DNA of 64,000 bases from Desulforhabdus sp. TSK (GTDB lineage Bacteria; Desulfobacterota; Syntrophobacteria; Syntrophobacterales; Syntrophobacteraceae), in assembly GCF_022836495.1 (NCBI RefSeq), contig NZ_BQXM01000005.1:110417-174416 (forward strand). Reading direction: 5' to 3'. Below the pieces are notes generated by a model. It ran no database searches. It was not told the origin of the DNA and saw only the letters and a list, made by a program, of their open reading frames with translations. Of this stretch, positions 45,441 to 54,466 are shown in pieces (positions within the stretch are counted from its first letter, which is position 1; the number at the start of each line of letters is the position of its first letter). Position numbers and translations under genes: made by a program.

Positions 45441-46496
45441 ATGCACATGGCGGATGCACTGATTTCCCCTGCAGTTGGTGGTCTCATGTGGGCGGCCACG
45501 GCTGGACTGACCGTTTACAGCGCCCGGAAGGTCAAGGAAGAATTGGATGACCGCAAAGTCCCGCTCATGGGGGTCCTGGGGGCTTTCATCTTTGCTGCCC
45601 AAATGATCAATTTCACCATACCCGCCACAGGGTCGAGCGGGCACCTGGGAGGTGGAATGATCCTGGCGATTCTCCTGGGGCCTTACGCCGCCTTTCTCAC
45701 TATGGCTTCCATCCTGACGGTCCAGGCACTCTTTTTTGCAGATGGAGGTCTTCTGGCGCTTGGGTGTAACATCTTCAATCTTGGCTTTTTCCCGTGCTTC
45801 GTTGCATACCCTTTCATCTTCAGGAATATTGTGGGTGCAGGCGCAAACGCCAGGCGTATCCTGACGGGCTCCATGATTTCCGCCATTCTGGCGCTGCAAA
45901 TGGGAGCCCTGGGCGTGGTGCTCGAAACATTCTTTTCGGGCATATCTGAATTGCCCTTCTCCACCTTTCTGCTCGTGATGCAGCCCATTCACCTGGCCAT
46001 CGGCATCGTGGAGGGAATGGCGACAGCCGCTGTCGTGACTTTCGTGTGGAAGGCCCGTCCGGAAGTCATGGAATTGGCTGCAGCACCGGAGCCGCTGACG
46101 CGGGTTTCTTTGAAGCCCGTACTGGTTGGGCTGCTGGCGGTGGCATTCATTACAGCAGGCGTGCTTTCCTGGTTTGCCTCGGCCAGCCCCGACGGTCTGG
46201 AATGGTCCATGGCACGCACTTCGGGGAAAGAAGAACTGGAAGCGCCGGAGCACGGGCTCCATGCTCTGCTGGCTGCAGCACAAAAGGCGACGGCCTTTTT
46301 GCCCGACTACGGCTTCAAGGAGCAAGAACAGGATAAGGTCGTTCCCCGGGAGCCGGCAGCCAAAGTCCAGGAAGTGGAATCCTGGCCTTCCGTCAACGGG
46401 GGAACATCTGTTTCGGGCATCGTCGGTGCCATGTTGACCCTGGCCATGGCCGGACTGATCGGTTTCGGTTTGAGAAGGTATCAGCAGCGGGCTTGA
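45441..46496 (+). CDS. cbiM: Cobalt/nickel ECF importer S component, CbiM with C-terminal PDGLE domain
   Basis: 351 residues. The N-terminus MHMADALIS carries the Met-His metal ligands that need an exposed start. The membrane core (about 1-205) has NFTIPATGSSGHLGGG, with the His typical of CbiM/NikM. After a linker, residues about 225-345 are a CbiN-like/PDGLE module (SASPDGLEWS, then a terminal helix), so CbiN is fused and no separate cbiN exists. It binds Co2+ or Ni2+ outside and works with CbiQ and CbiO. AAAGGAACAG precedes the ATG. Metal choice cannot be decided. Confidence 0.92.
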   Translation: MHMADALISPAVGGLMWAATAGLTVYSARKVKEELDDRKVPLMGVLGAFIFAAQMINFTIPATGSSGHLGGGMILAILLGPYAAFLTMASILTVQALFFADGGLLALGCNIFNLGFFPCFVAYPFIFRNIVGAGANARRILTGSMISAILALQMGALGVVLETFFSGISELPFSTFLLVMQPIHLAIGIVEGMATAAVVTFVWKARPEVMELAAAPEPLTRVSLKPVLVGLLAVAFITAGVLSWFASASPDGLEWSMARTSGKEELEAPEHGLHALLAAAQKATAFLPDYGFKEQEQDKVVPREPAAKVQEVESWPSVNGGTSVSGIVGAMLTLAMAGLIGFGLRRYQQRA

Positions 46497-46635
46497 TTCG
46501 CGGCGCATGAAAAATGGCGGCGGTTGAAAGCATTTCTTGATCGCCCCCACATCATCGATGACTGTTTCAATCCATGGACCATGGGCACGGCAGGCTTGCC
46601 GGTCTGCTGTGCCTTTTTGACTGAGACACCGCTGC

Positions 46636-47448
46636 ATGCCAAAAATCGAATCTTCCTTCCTTGATATCAGCCGCCTGGATGCCCTTGCATCCCAGCGGAC
46701 TCTCATTCATGGACTGGATCCCCGCGCCAAGATCGTCACCACCCTCATATTCATTTTTATCGTCGTTTCTTTTCCCAAACACGAAGTAACCGCCCTGGTT
46801 CCTTTCACGCTCTACCCCGTGGTGCTCATCGCTCTGGCGAACCTTCCCCCGGGTTATCTCTTCCAAAAGGTACTCCTGGCGGCACCGTTCGCATTCTTTG
46901 TGGGAATCTTCAATCCGCTTCTCGATAGCGAGGTCCTCATACACCTCGGACCGGTGGGCATCTCCGGGGGGTGGGTTTCCTTTGCTTCCATCATGCTCCG
47001 CTTTGGCCTGACAGTGGGTGCTGCCCTGGTGCTCGTGGCCACAACGGGGATGAACGGCATAGGCGCAGGACTGGAAAAATTGGGAGCTCCCAATAGTTTT
47101 GCGGTACAGCTCACCTTTCTTTACCGGTATCTTTTTGTGCTCACCGATGAAGCCGCGCGCATGGTGCGGGCACGCTCCCTGCGGTCTTTCGGCATAAAGG
47201 GAACAGAGGTGAAGGTTTTCGGCTACATGATCGGGCATTTGTTGCTGCGCACCATGGACCGTGCACAACGGATTCACCAGGCGATGCTTTGCCGCGGCTT
47301 CACCGGAGAGCTTCGTCTTCCCGTTCCCTTGAAATTTTCGTGGCGTGACATGGGTTTTCTTGCGGGCTGGTCGAGCCTCTTCATTCTCATGCGCCTGGTC
47401 AACATTCCCCAGTGGATGGGCCTGCTGGTGACGGAGGTTCTTGGATGA
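46636..47448 (+). CDS. cbiQ: ECF transporter T component CbiQ
   Basis: 270 residues, five to six helices. It couples the ATPase to CbiM. The two coupling motifs are present: ARSLRSFG (about 177-184) and AMLCRGFTG (about 216-224), both of the A-x-R-G type that contacts the ATPase. It starts 139 bases after cbiM with a weak ribosome-binding site. Its stop overlaps the cbiO start (ATGA), so translation is coupled. Confidence 0.93.
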   Translation: MPKIESSFLDISRLDALASQRTLIHGLDPRAKIVTTLIFIFIVVSFPKHEVTALVPFTLYPVVLIALANLPPGYLFQKVLLAAPFAFFVGIFNPLLDSEVLIHLGPVGISGGWVSFASIMLRFGLTVGAALVLVATTGMNGIGAGLEKLGAPNSFAVQLTFLYRYLFVLTDEAARMVRARSLRSFGIKGTEVKVFGYMIGHLLLRTMDRAQRIHQAMLCRGFTGELRLPVPLKFSWRDMGFLAGWSSLFILMRLVNIPQWMGLLVTEVLG

Positions 47449-48203
47449 GCCATCACATTGTGGAAGTGAAAGACCTGCACTACACCTACCCGGATGGAAC
47501 TGCCGCTCTGGGCGGTGTGGGGTTTCGCATCACTCACGGTGAGTCGGTCGCTCTCATCGGGGCGAACGGTGCGGGCAAGTCTACGCTCCTGCTTCATTTG
47601 AACGGGTGCCTGATCCCCGAGGCCGGCACGGTGCGGATGGGGGATTTCCCTCTGACCAAAAAGACGCTGCCCCATGTGCGGCAGACGGTGGGAATGGTTT
47701 TTCAAGATCCTGATGATCAGCTTTTCATGCCCACGGTTTACGATGACGTGGCCTTCGGCCCCCTCAACCTGGGCCTCCCTCCCGACGAAATCGAGGATCG
47801 GGTGATGGAAGCCCTCGCCACCGTGGGAGCCGCGCACCTGCGGAACCGTCCCCCCTACAGGCTTTCCGGCGGAGAAAAGCGCGCTGTCGCCATCGCTTCC
47901 GTCCTTTCCATGGGGCCCAGCATTCTCATCATGGATGAACCGAGCTCCAACCTGGATCCCAAGGCCCGCAGGCAGCTCATTCATTTGCTCAAGAGCTTCG
48001 AGCACACCATGATCATCGCTACTCATGACCTGGATATGGTCCTGGATGTCTGCGGTCGGACGATGATTCTCAAGGGGGGACACATTGCCGCCGACGGACC
48101 TACGGAGGAGATCCTCCAGAACGAGCCGCTCCTCCACGCCTGCAGTCTCGAGAAGCCGCTGCGGCTCCAGGGATGCCCGGTGTGCAATCCGGTCCGTGCA
48201 TAG
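47445..48203 (+). CDS. cbiO: ECF transporter ATPase CbiO
   Basis: 252 residues from the ATG overlapping the cbiQ stop. Walker A GANGAGKST, Q-loop MVFQDPDDQLFMPTVYDDVAFGPLN (the ECF-type FQDPDDQ), signature LSGGEKRAVAIAS, Walker B ILIMDEPSSNLD and H-loop ATHD are intact. It hydrolyses ATP to drive cobalt or nickel uptake through CbiMQ. The operon ends at the long hairpin terminator 48394-48449. In this organism the metal could serve corrinoid or hydrogenase synthesis. Confidence 0.95.
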   Translation: MSHHIVEVKDLHYTYPDGTAALGGVGFRITHGESVALIGANGAGKSTLLLHLNGCLIPEAGTVRMGDFPLTKKTLPHVRQTVGMVFQDPDDQLFMPTVYDDVAFGPLNLGLPPDEIEDRVMEALATVGAAHLRNRPPYRLSGGEKRAVAIASVLSMGPSILIMDEPSSNLDPKARRQLIHLLKSFEHTMIIATHDLDMVLDVCGRTMILKGGHIAADGPTEEILQNEPLLHACSLEKPLRLQGCPVCNPVRA

Positions 48204-48515
48204 CATGGACGGAGGGATTTTTCAGGGTTTATTCTGTCCGTAGCAAAACACGAAAACAGCCGGCACGAATGCCGGGATTGCCTCAGCATGGCTGATCACG
48301 GGCTGCCCTCACCCCGGTGATCCAATCCGCCTGAGGCAGGGTCCTTCCATAGAAAGACTGGTTCTTCCATTCATTTTCACTGAATGGACAATGAAGCCAC
48401 GAAGGCTTTCGACCCATCCGGGTCAAAAGCCTTCGTGGCTTTTTTTGTTGCTATAACATTTTGTATTTACATGGAATTTTTAAATTGGATCCGAGAAAAC
48501 TTTGAGGAGGCAGGT
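48204..48515. other. Intergenic region: cbi terminator and porin promoter zone
   Basis: Apart from the terminator at 48394-48449, the AT-rich segment 48445-48490 (TTGTTG, then TACATG 17 bases on) may promote the porin gene. The AACAGCCGGC...GCCGGGATT hairpin (about 48255-48280) is minor. Confidence 0.45.
48394..48449 (+). terminator. Long intrinsic terminator after cbiMQO
   Basis: A 22-bp stem with one mismatch (48394-48415 with 48420-48441), loop ATCC, then a T run. Confidence 0.92.
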
Positions 48516-49838
48516 ATGGCGTTGAGACAGATGATTTTTTTGTTGACTGCAGCACTGTTGGCATTCTGTCCGGTGAATTGTGCCGAGGCAAACGACGAGC
48601 CCCTTAAAAAAGAAGTGGAGATGCTCAAGCAGCGGATTTTGGAACTGGAATCCAAGGTGGAGGCGGCGGACAAGGAGAAGGAGACGCTTGCAGCAGAGAA
48701 CGCTGCCGAGAGTCGGGAGGGGGCCGAGGAAGTGAAGCCCCGCCTGACGGAAGTGAAGGAAGAGATCCAGGAAAAGCTGGGGCTGGAATTCCATGGCAGG
48801 GCGGTTCCTTTCTACCAGGGTTCTCCTTCCGTGGAGATCGAGGACGAGCATATCGACAGTTCCTCGGGAGCCGGAATCAGCGCGGATCTCGAATTGACCT
48901 GGAAGCCCGGAATGGATCTTTTTGAAAACGGTCGCTTCTTCATGAGGGCCCATGTGGGAGAGGGAAGGGGGGCGGATGAGAATCTGGGAGACCGGCTTTT
49001 TGCCAATCTCAATACCATTGCCGATGACAGCGATGACGAGACTTTCCGCTTGCTGGAAGCCTACTATGCGCATGAATTTTTTGGGGGCAAAGCGCTTTTT
49101 TCCATCGGCAAGACGGAACCCCTGGTCTTCATCGACAACAACACTTTTGCCAATGACGAGATAACGCAGTTTGTGGGAAAGCCTTTCGTGAACAACCCCG
49201 TGCTCGACAGTGAGGATGAATACGGTCCCATCGTGGCAGCTTCTATTACTCCCCTTGAAACCTTGACCTTCACGGCGCTCTGTGCCTCCTCGACATTTCC
49301 CAATGCTTCGGACGAAGAGCAAAAGAGCATCTGGGACGATATTTTCACCACGCCTCTGGTGGCCGGCGAGTTGGCCTGGTCTCCCAAGTTTGGAGGGCGG
49401 CAGGGGAATTACCGTGTCTATGCCTGGGACGCGCTCCATGAGCATTCCGTTTCACATGGAGATTCCGAAACAGCCGGCTGGGGCGTCGGGATCAGCATGG
49501 ATCAACAGATTACGGATATGGTGGGGCTTTTCTCTCGGCTGGGGTATAGCAACAAGGATGCCTACGAGGTGGAATGGTTCTGGTCCGTGGGAGCAAACCT
49601 CAAGGGAATCCTGCCCTGCCGGGAGAATGATGAGCTCGGAATCGGCCTGGCGGGGCTAAAAGGCAGCGGCGAAGACCCCAAGGACGGCACTGAATTTCAC
49701 ATGGAAGCCTACTACCGCATTGTTCTGGCGGAGCACTTCGCCATCAGTCCCGACATCCAGTACGTGCTCAATCCTCTCGGCAACGACGACAATGACGGAG
49801 TTTTCGCGGGTATGTTACGAGGGGAATTTTCATTCTGA
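48516..49838 (+). CDS. OprB-like carbohydrate porin with coiled-coil N-terminus
   Basis: 440 residues from ATG 48516 (GAGGAGG five bases upstream). A signal peptide (about 1-26, ending CAEA) is followed by a coiled coil (about 27-75, KKEVEMLKQRILELESKV) and a beta-barrel to the terminal Phe (GEFSF). Barrel segments such as FRLLEAYYAHEFFGGKALFSIGK and ISPDIQYVLNPLGND match OprB/carbohydrate-selective porins. The predicted location is the outer membrane, with the coiled coil perhaps contacting peptidoglycan. The solute is unknown. It is monocistronic. Confidence 0.82.
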   Translation: MALRQMIFLLTAALLAFCPVNCAEANDEPLKKEVEMLKQRILELESKVEAADKEKETLAAENAAESREGAEEVKPRLTEVKEEIQEKLGLEFHGRAVPFYQGSPSVEIEDEHIDSSSGAGISADLELTWKPGMDLFENGRFFMRAHVGEGRGADENLGDRLFANLNTIADDSDDETFRLLEAYYAHEFFGGKALFSIGKTEPLVFIDNNTFANDEITQFVGKPFVNNPVLDSEDEYGPIVAASITPLETLTFTALCASSTFPNASDEEQKSIWDDIFTTPLVAGELAWSPKFGGRQGNYRVYAWDALHEHSVSHGDSETAGWGVGISMDQQITDMVGLFSRLGYSNKDAYEVEWFWSVGANLKGILPCRENDELGIGLAGLKGSGEDPKDGTEFHMEAYYRIVLAEHFAISPDIQYVLNPLGNDDNDGVFAGMLRGEFSF

Positions 49839-50001
49839 CAGGAAAGATTGAGATGAGGGGGCCGACCCTGTTGAGGAATTGCAGCCATAAACCCCGTGCG
49901 TTCATGTATGGGAAGTGATCATGGTACATCAGCCTCTCGCCCGCAGGACGAAACTGAATTTCCCTTGGAGGCGGCATTGCGGGTAGGAGGCATACCCCCA
50001 A

Positions 50002-50289
50002 TCACTTGCCCACGTTGATCCTCTCACGCAGAACACCGGAGCACTTGAACGTAACGACCTTACGGGGTGAGAGCATGATAGGGTCGCCCGTCTGGGGGTT
50101 GCGGCCGCGACGCTGATTCTTCTCCTTGACACTGAACTTGCCGAATCCGCTGATGAGTACGTCTTCCCCGGTCTCAAGGGTCTGTTTGACGATTTCAAAA
50201 AGGGTTTCAATGATTTGTGCCGACTCGGTCTTGGTGAAAATATTCTTGGCGAACAAATTTTCGACAATATGTGCCTTCGTCAGTGTCAT
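50002..50289 (-). CDS. ihfA: Integration host factor subunit alpha
   Basis: 95 residues from ATG 50289 (AAAGGG upstream); the longer frame to 50370 is not used. It is an HU/IHF-fold DNA-bending protein: GFGKFSVKEK, then the beta-arm RRGRNPQTGDPIML with the intercalating Pro, then FKCSGVLRERIN. MTLTKAHIVENLF and the SxxVVTFK end favour IHF-alpha over HU. IHF assists sigma-54 activators by bending promoter DNA, which fits the RpoN circuitry in this window, though that link is inferred. Confidence 0.9.
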   Translation of the reverse strand: MTLTKAHIVENLFAKNIFTKTESAQIIETLFEIVKQTLETGEDVLISGFGKFSVKEKNQRRGRNPQTGDPIMLSPRKVVTFKCSGVLRERINVGK

Positions 50290-50412
50290 TGTGTGTCCCT
50301 TTCGTTCCTTGATCCAATTTCTGGAAGATGAACCGCCCCGCGACTTCTCGATCATCCCGCCACAAAACACGCCGCTCTGAATCTATTAATGGATAATTCG
50401 CTGTTTTTCAAC

Positions 50413-50448
50413 AAAAAAATGGGGCTCCAGACCAAGTTTGGAACCCCG
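50413..50448 (-). terminator. Intrinsic terminator after the tRNA gene
   Basis: On the minus strand a GGGGTTCCA...TGGAGCCCC stem is followed by A then T7, just downstream of the tRNA 3' end. Confidence 0.85.
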
Positions 50449-50459
50449 TCGTTTTCATT

Positions 50460-50536
50460 TGGTGGCGGTGCAGGGCTTCGAACCCCGGACACTACGGATA
50501 TGAGCCGTATGCTCTGACCACCTGAGCTACACCGCC
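50460..50536 (-). tRNA. tRNA with CAT anticodon (tRNA-Met, or tRNA-Ile2)
   Basis: A full cloverleaf is visible on the minus strand: acceptor GGCGGTG/CACCGCC, D-arm GCTC...GAGC, anticodon stem TACGG/CCGTA with loop CTCATAT (anticodon CAT), and T-arm CGGGG-TTCGAAG-CCCTG. Discriminator A and CCA (50460-50462) are encoded. The acceptor pairs fully, so it is not an initiator tRNA. Elongator Met and lysidine-modified Ile2 cannot be separated with certainty by eye. Confidence 0.93.
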
Positions 50537-50550
50537 GCTGAGCAGGGAGA

Positions 50551-50579
50551 TATGTAAAAGAAAAATGCATCTCCGTCAA
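50551..50579 (-). promoter_or_regulatory. Sigma-70 promoter for the tRNA gene
   Basis: On the minus strand: TTGACG, a 17-base spacer, TACATA. The expected start is within about ten bases of the tRNA 5' end. Confidence 0.75.
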
Positions 50580-50638
50580 TAGCAAAATGAACATTATTTT
50601 CGGCGAAACCACTCGTGAAAGGACAGGCGGGATTGAGA

Positions 50639-50667
50639 TTGACAAAAAAATACCTTTCAGTTAAATG
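50639..50667 (+). promoter_or_regulatory. Likely sigma-70 promoter for queD
   Basis: A perfect TTGACA, 17-base spacer, then a weaker TAAATG. It would leave a leader of about 175 bases. Confidence 0.4.
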
Positions 50668-50847
50668 TGGATAACCCATTGAAGGAAAGGGCTTTTTGCT
50701 GTTTTTCAGCCAGTGGGCTCCCAACAATCCCATCCGGCTCTGCCCGGTTCCCTGGATGCGACAATTGAGCCGACACTTTCGGGCTGGGGAACGGTCTCTT
50801 GGGACATCTGCTCTGAAAAAGAATGAGGTTCACAAGGAGAATCTGTC

Positions 50848-51231
50848 TTGAAAAAAGGGATTTATGAAGTCAAGATCATCAGTGATTTTGCGGCGGCCCA
50901 CCAGCTCAGAAACTTTCGAGGCAAGTGCGAGAATCTCCACGGCCACAACTGGAAAGTGGAAGTCGTACTGAGGGGGACGGAACTGGAAGGCTGTGGAGTC
51001 CTGGTGGATTTTGGGGAAGTCAAGCAGGCAACTCGCGAGATCCTGTCCGAGGTGGATCACCTCTATTTGAATGATCTGCCTTTTTTTAAAGATCGAAATC
51101 CTTCTTCCGAAAACATTGCCCGTTACCTGTTCGAACGATTGTCCGAAAAGCTCGACAACGAAAATCGCTGGCTTTATCGAGTTTCGGCCTGGGAATCGGC
51201 TGACGCCTCTGCAACCTTCATGTATGAATGA
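50848..51231 (+). CDS. queD: 6-carboxytetrahydropterin synthase QueD
   Basis: 127 residues with a TTG start; AAGGAG lies nine bases upstream and no ATG fits better. It converts dihydroneopterin triphosphate to 6-carboxy-tetrahydropterin in queuosine/7-deazaguanine synthesis. Zn ligands and active-site residues are visible: FAAAHQL (His), CENLHGHNW (Cys, HxH), the DHLYLND segment, and a Glu in WESADASATF. Length is typical. PTPS-type homologues share these motifs, so substrate assignment rests on bacterial context. No other que gene is in the window. The next gene follows after 43 bases. Confidence 0.9.
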   Translation: MKKGIYEVKIISDFAAAHQLRNFRGKCENLHGHNWKVEVVLRGTELEGCGVLVDFGEVKQATREILSEVDHLYLNDLPFFKDRNPSSENIARYLFERLSEKLDNENRWLYRVSAWESADASATFMYE

Positions 51232-51274
51232 TTCAAAGTTACGATAGAAGGACCATAGAAAAGGAGTGGCGACA

Positions 51275-52351
51275 ATGGGAGTTCCGATTGGACATGTCGA
51301 TGGCTGTCAGGTGAGATTTGAACCGCAAAGACGCGGGTTACTCCTGTTGTGTTGTCTACTGACCTTTTGGGTGGTGCAGTGGGGAAGTGTCCATGCCTCA
51401 GCCGGTCCGGGCGGAGAAGCAACTCCCGGAATGCCTGCCGCTGCCGGGGGACACGAGACGGCCAAGGAGCCCCCAACCCTTAACCCATCGCCCGTTCCTC
51501 CAGGGTCTGCCGCCAAAGAGCTGGAATCCCTGAAGTCCGGGGAAGAGCTTCCCGTGCCCCATGAAGCGGCAGCTGAAGCCCATGGGGAGCATGGGCCACA
51601 GCTGCCCCAGATCTCTCCCATTCCCGGTGTCACTTTCGTGGAAACCATGATCAACCTCATGGATGCCGAGCTGCACGGCCGTTTCTTCGGGTGGCGTCCC
51701 AACGATATCGTGGTCGGACTGTTCACGGACAACATCAATTATTACCAGTTGGGCGTCCTGGAGGCCCTTCGTTTCACCACGCTGCGGTTGAAAGACAGCC
51801 TGACCCGCATGGGGGATGCCGACGTGTACGATCCGGAACTGGAACAGGCCCTGAACCTCTTCATGAACCGGGCCACGCTGTTCTGGTTTCCTTCTGCGGA
51901 GACCTCTTACAGTGAAGCTGTGGATCATTTGAAAAACTTCCTGGTCAAATTGAAGACGGGAAAGCGCAATTTTTACTATCGCAAAGATACGCTTCTTGCG
52001 TTGCTCTCCTCCTACAAGGATCTGTTGGGTAACGTCAACAAGACCCTCATCCTGTCCAACGTCAGCCTCTTCAAATCGGACGATTATTTTTACTATGCCA
52101 AGGGAGTGGCCCATGTTTATTACGAAATCCTGCGGGTCGTGCGGGTGGGATTCCAGAATCAGCTCGGCATGACACTCTACGGCATCGATGTGATGGATGA
52201 GATCATCCACGAGCTGTATCGTGTGGAGGAGATGGATCCTTGGCTCATCACGGACGGTAATTTAGATGGTTTTATCGCCAACCACCGTGCCAACATCAAC
52301 GCTCCCCTGAGCGAGGTCACTCACCTGCTGGGGATCATGTCTCAGTTCTGA
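51275..52351 (+). CDS. DUF2333 family exported protein
   Basis: 358 residues from ATG 51275, eight bases after AAAGGAG; the GTG at 51266 is inside that site. An N-terminal hydrophobic helix (about 23-42) is a signal or anchor. A Pro/Ala/Glu-rich linker (about 43-118) follows. The conserved part begins FVETMINLMDAELHGRFFGWRPNDIV and continues with TLFWFPSAETSYSEAV and LFKSDDYFYYAKGVAH, matching DUF2333, whose function is unknown. It is predicted to sit in the inner membrane facing the periplasm. It may be co-transcribed with queD, with no obvious functional link. Confidence 0.75.
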   Translation: MGVPIGHVDGCQVRFEPQRRGLLLLCCLLTFWVVQWGSVHASAGPGGEATPGMPAAAGGHETAKEPPTLNPSPVPPGSAAKELESLKSGEELPVPHEAAAEAHGEHGPQLPQISPIPGVTFVETMINLMDAELHGRFFGWRPNDIVVGLFTDNINYYQLGVLEALRFTTLRLKDSLTRMGDADVYDPELEQALNLFMNRATLFWFPSAETSYSEAVDHLKNFLVKLKTGKRNFYYRKDTLLALLSSYKDLLGNVNKTLILSNVSLFKSDDYFYYAKGVAHVYYEILRVVRVGFQNQLGMTLYGIDVMDEIIHELYRVEEMDPWLITDGNLDGFIANHRANINAPLSEVTHLLGIMSQF

Positions 52352-52384
52352 TCCCGGGAGCGGCTATTCGGTCCGCTGCACGGC

Positions 52385-52511
52385 GGGGCGAGGACGATGG
52401 TGCTGCCTTAACGTCACCCCGGTGAAAACCGGGGTACAAAAAGTCTTTATATTCCTGGATTCCGGCTTTCGCCGGAATGACGAAAGTAAATCAGTAACAT
52501 TGGGGGCGAGG
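52385..52511. mobile_element. MITE-like element, second copy (inverted), with 9-bp direct repeats
   Basis: The element at 52394-52502 aligns along its length with the reverse complement of 26190-26304, sharing both internal hairpins. The ends are more decayed (CGATGGTGCTGCCTTAAC at the left). GGGGCGAGG flanks it at 52385-52393 and 52503-52511. It fills the gap between two convergent genes and could act as a bidirectional terminator. Confidence 0.75.
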
Positions 52512-52529
52512 GATGCCGCCGGAGGAGTT

Positions 52530-54380
52530 TCATTTGTCGCTCTCTTCAGCCGTCGTCTTTTGACTGCTTTCCAGGGCTCTGAGAAACTTCTGCCGCTGCC
52601 CCTGAAAATAAGCCTTGTTTTCGGGATCCGCTGCCAAAGCCCTCTCGATGGTTTGCAGGGCCTCCTGATGATGGCCCGTAGCATGGTAGGCTTCCGCCAG
52701 CGTGTCCAGGGCATGAGGTGCGGGCTCCAGGGCCACTGCAGCCAGGGCCAGCTCGAGAGCCCTCGCCGGATCGAAATGAGGTGGGGGGGAGGTGGCATAC
52801 AGCCAGGCCAGATTGTTGAGTATCGTCGGGTTCCTGGGGGATTTCTCCATGGCTTTTAACAGGACGGTTTCGGCCTCGGCGATGCGGCCCTTTTCCAAAA
52901 GTGCCCCGCCGTAAGCCGCATAAAATTCAGGATTTTCCGGTTTCCTCAAGATTTCCTCTGTCAGGATCTCGACCTGCAGGTCAGCCCGCCAGTTTTTCAC
53001 GAGAGAAGAGTCTTCCACATGCCCTGCCCCAAAAGTGATGGCCGCCATGGTGGTGAACAGGAGTGCCGCCATCCCGTAGAGCTTGCGATGGTGCCTCGTG
53101 ACAAGAGTAGGGTCCTCATGGGATCGAAGGAGGAACTCCACCCGCTGGCGAATGCTGAAGTGATGCCAGCTCGGCAGATCCTCGATGTGACCGCTTTGTA
53201 CCGCAATTTTCTTCAGCGATGCAATGAGTGTATACGGATGCCCGATGAGCTGCATGGCGTAGAGATCAGCCTGCCTTTCACTGTTTCGTAAAAAAAAGCC
53301 AAAGATATAGCGAAAATAGACAACCATGAGCACCAGGATGGGGATGCTGTACATAGCGGAAAAGAGGGTGAGATGGATGGCGTCGTCTTTCAAAGCCCAC
53401 CCGAGGAAAGCATCACTCCGGAACAGCGCCAGGAGCAGCAGGTCGCTCAGGGAATAGAGCATGACGGAATAAGAAAGGAAGAAGAGGAGGTAAAACAACA
53501 GGTGATGCCGCCTGACGTGTCCCATTTCGTGGGCCACGACGGCTTTCAGTTCATCGATGGAGAGAAGAGAAATCAGGCCGCGGGTGATGAGAATGTAACG
53601 CAGCCGCGGCAGAATGCCCATGATGCCGGCCGTCGGCATTTCACCTCCCAGGAGGGGCCAATGGAGAAAATTTCCAATTTTGAAGCGATGGGCGTGGATG
53701 AAGCCCTCCAGTTCTTCCCGCAACGGGCTCTGAGGGAGTGGCCGGCATCCCCAGAGGCGCACGATGAAAAACGGCGCGAAAAGGATGAAGGTCAGAAGGA
53801 TGATGAGGAGCGACACCCCCTGGCCCGAATCGGATTTCAGAAATGAGGTCGCCTCCACAAATTCAGACAGGTCCAGTAAACCGGAGAGGAAAAACCACGG
53901 GAAGAGTATGGCGGCCTGAAGCGAGAACTGACCCTTCATGAATTCCGTGATTCCAAGCTCTGAGCGGGTAATATGCCGATAGACCGGATAGCTGAAGAAC
54001 CACATGATCCCAAGGAGCAAAAGATAAATCGCCAAGCCGGAGGCTTCTGAAAGGGTGAGGAACTTTTGAAAGCCCGGGATCAGTTGGAGGTAAAATTTGA
54101 TATTGAGAAAATAGACAAGGAGGGCGAAGACTCCGATGGCCACAATGGAGAGCCGGGACTGCATCCGGTGGTACCGGTAGCTCAATGCAGATTGCGGGGC
54201 ATCCTGCCACGCGGCGAAAAGGAGGCGGCGAAAGGCCGCGCGGCAAAGCGAAGTGTACAGGAGCACGATTCCCATTGCCGCCAGGAGCGTGGGCAACGGA
54301 GGAAACGAGGCTTTGTGTCCCGGCTGCTGAATGCTGAAGAGCATCAGTGCGACGATGAAATAAATGAGCTGGCTGTACAT
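52530..54380 (-). CDS. M48-family membrane zinc metalloprotease with TPR tail
   Basis: 616 residues. Several N-terminal helices (about 1-210) precede the M48 catalytic site AVVAHEMGHVRRHH (HExxH, about residue 284) and the third ligand Glu in RNSERQADLYAM (about 370). One more helix lies near 430. The C-terminal 150 residues are tetratricopeptide repeats (NPEFYAAYGGALLEKGRIAEAE; NPTILNNLAWLYA; ALDTLAEAYHATGHHQEAL). It resembles CAAX protease/HtpX plus TPR proteins used in membrane protein quality control. The TPR probably recruits substrates. It is convergent with the DUF2333 gene across the MITE. Confidence 0.9.
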   Translation of the reverse strand: MYSQLIYFIVALMLFSIQQPGHKASFPPLPTLLAAMGIVLLYTSLCRAAFRRLLFAAWQDAPQSALSYRYHRMQSRLSIVAIGVFALLVYFLNIKFYLQLIPGFQKFLTLSEASGLAIYLLLLGIMWFFSYPVYRHITRSELGITEFMKGQFSLQAAILFPWFFLSGLLDLSEFVEATSFLKSDSGQGVSLLIILLTFILFAPFFIVRLWGCRPLPQSPLREELEGFIHAHRFKIGNFLHWPLLGGEMPTAGIMGILPRLRYILITRGLISLLSIDELKAVVAHEMGHVRRHHLLFYLLFFLSYSVMLYSLSDLLLLALFRSDAFLGWALKDDAIHLTLFSAMYSIPILVLMVVYFRYIFGFFLRNSERQADLYAMQLIGHPYTLIASLKKIAVQSGHIEDLPSWHHFSIRQRVEFLLRSHEDPTLVTRHHRKLYGMAALLFTTMAAITFGAGHVEDSSLVKNWRADLQVEILTEEILRKPENPEFYAAYGGALLEKGRIAEAETVLLKAMEKSPRNPTILNNLAWLYATSPPPHFDPARALELALAAVALEPAPHALDTLAEAYHATGHHQEALQTIERALAADPENKAYFQGQRQKFLRALESSQKTTAEESDK

Positions 54381-54466
54381 GATCGGTCTGCTATCGGCGG
54401 TTCAACGCAAGTTTGACCAGGGGGCCGGCCGGCCACACATCCCCGCGTCCGTATGCGCACAACATT

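Larger units (their letters stand above)
50537..50847. other. Divergent region between tRNA and queD
   Basis: It contains the tRNA promoter (minus) and TTGACA (50639-50644)/TAAATG (50662-50667), 17 bases apart, on the plus strand as the likely queD promoter. No preQ1-type riboswitch is recognised in the 180-base leader. Confidence 0.45.

Noticed and set aside
45282..46706. 474-codon open frame on the minus strand
   Set aside because: Antisense to cbiM; it is Cys/His/Gln-rich in the manner of GC-biased shadow frames.
50668..50847. preQ1 riboswitch before queD
   Set aside because: No compact hairpin with the A-rich tail typical of preQ1 classes was recognised in the leader.
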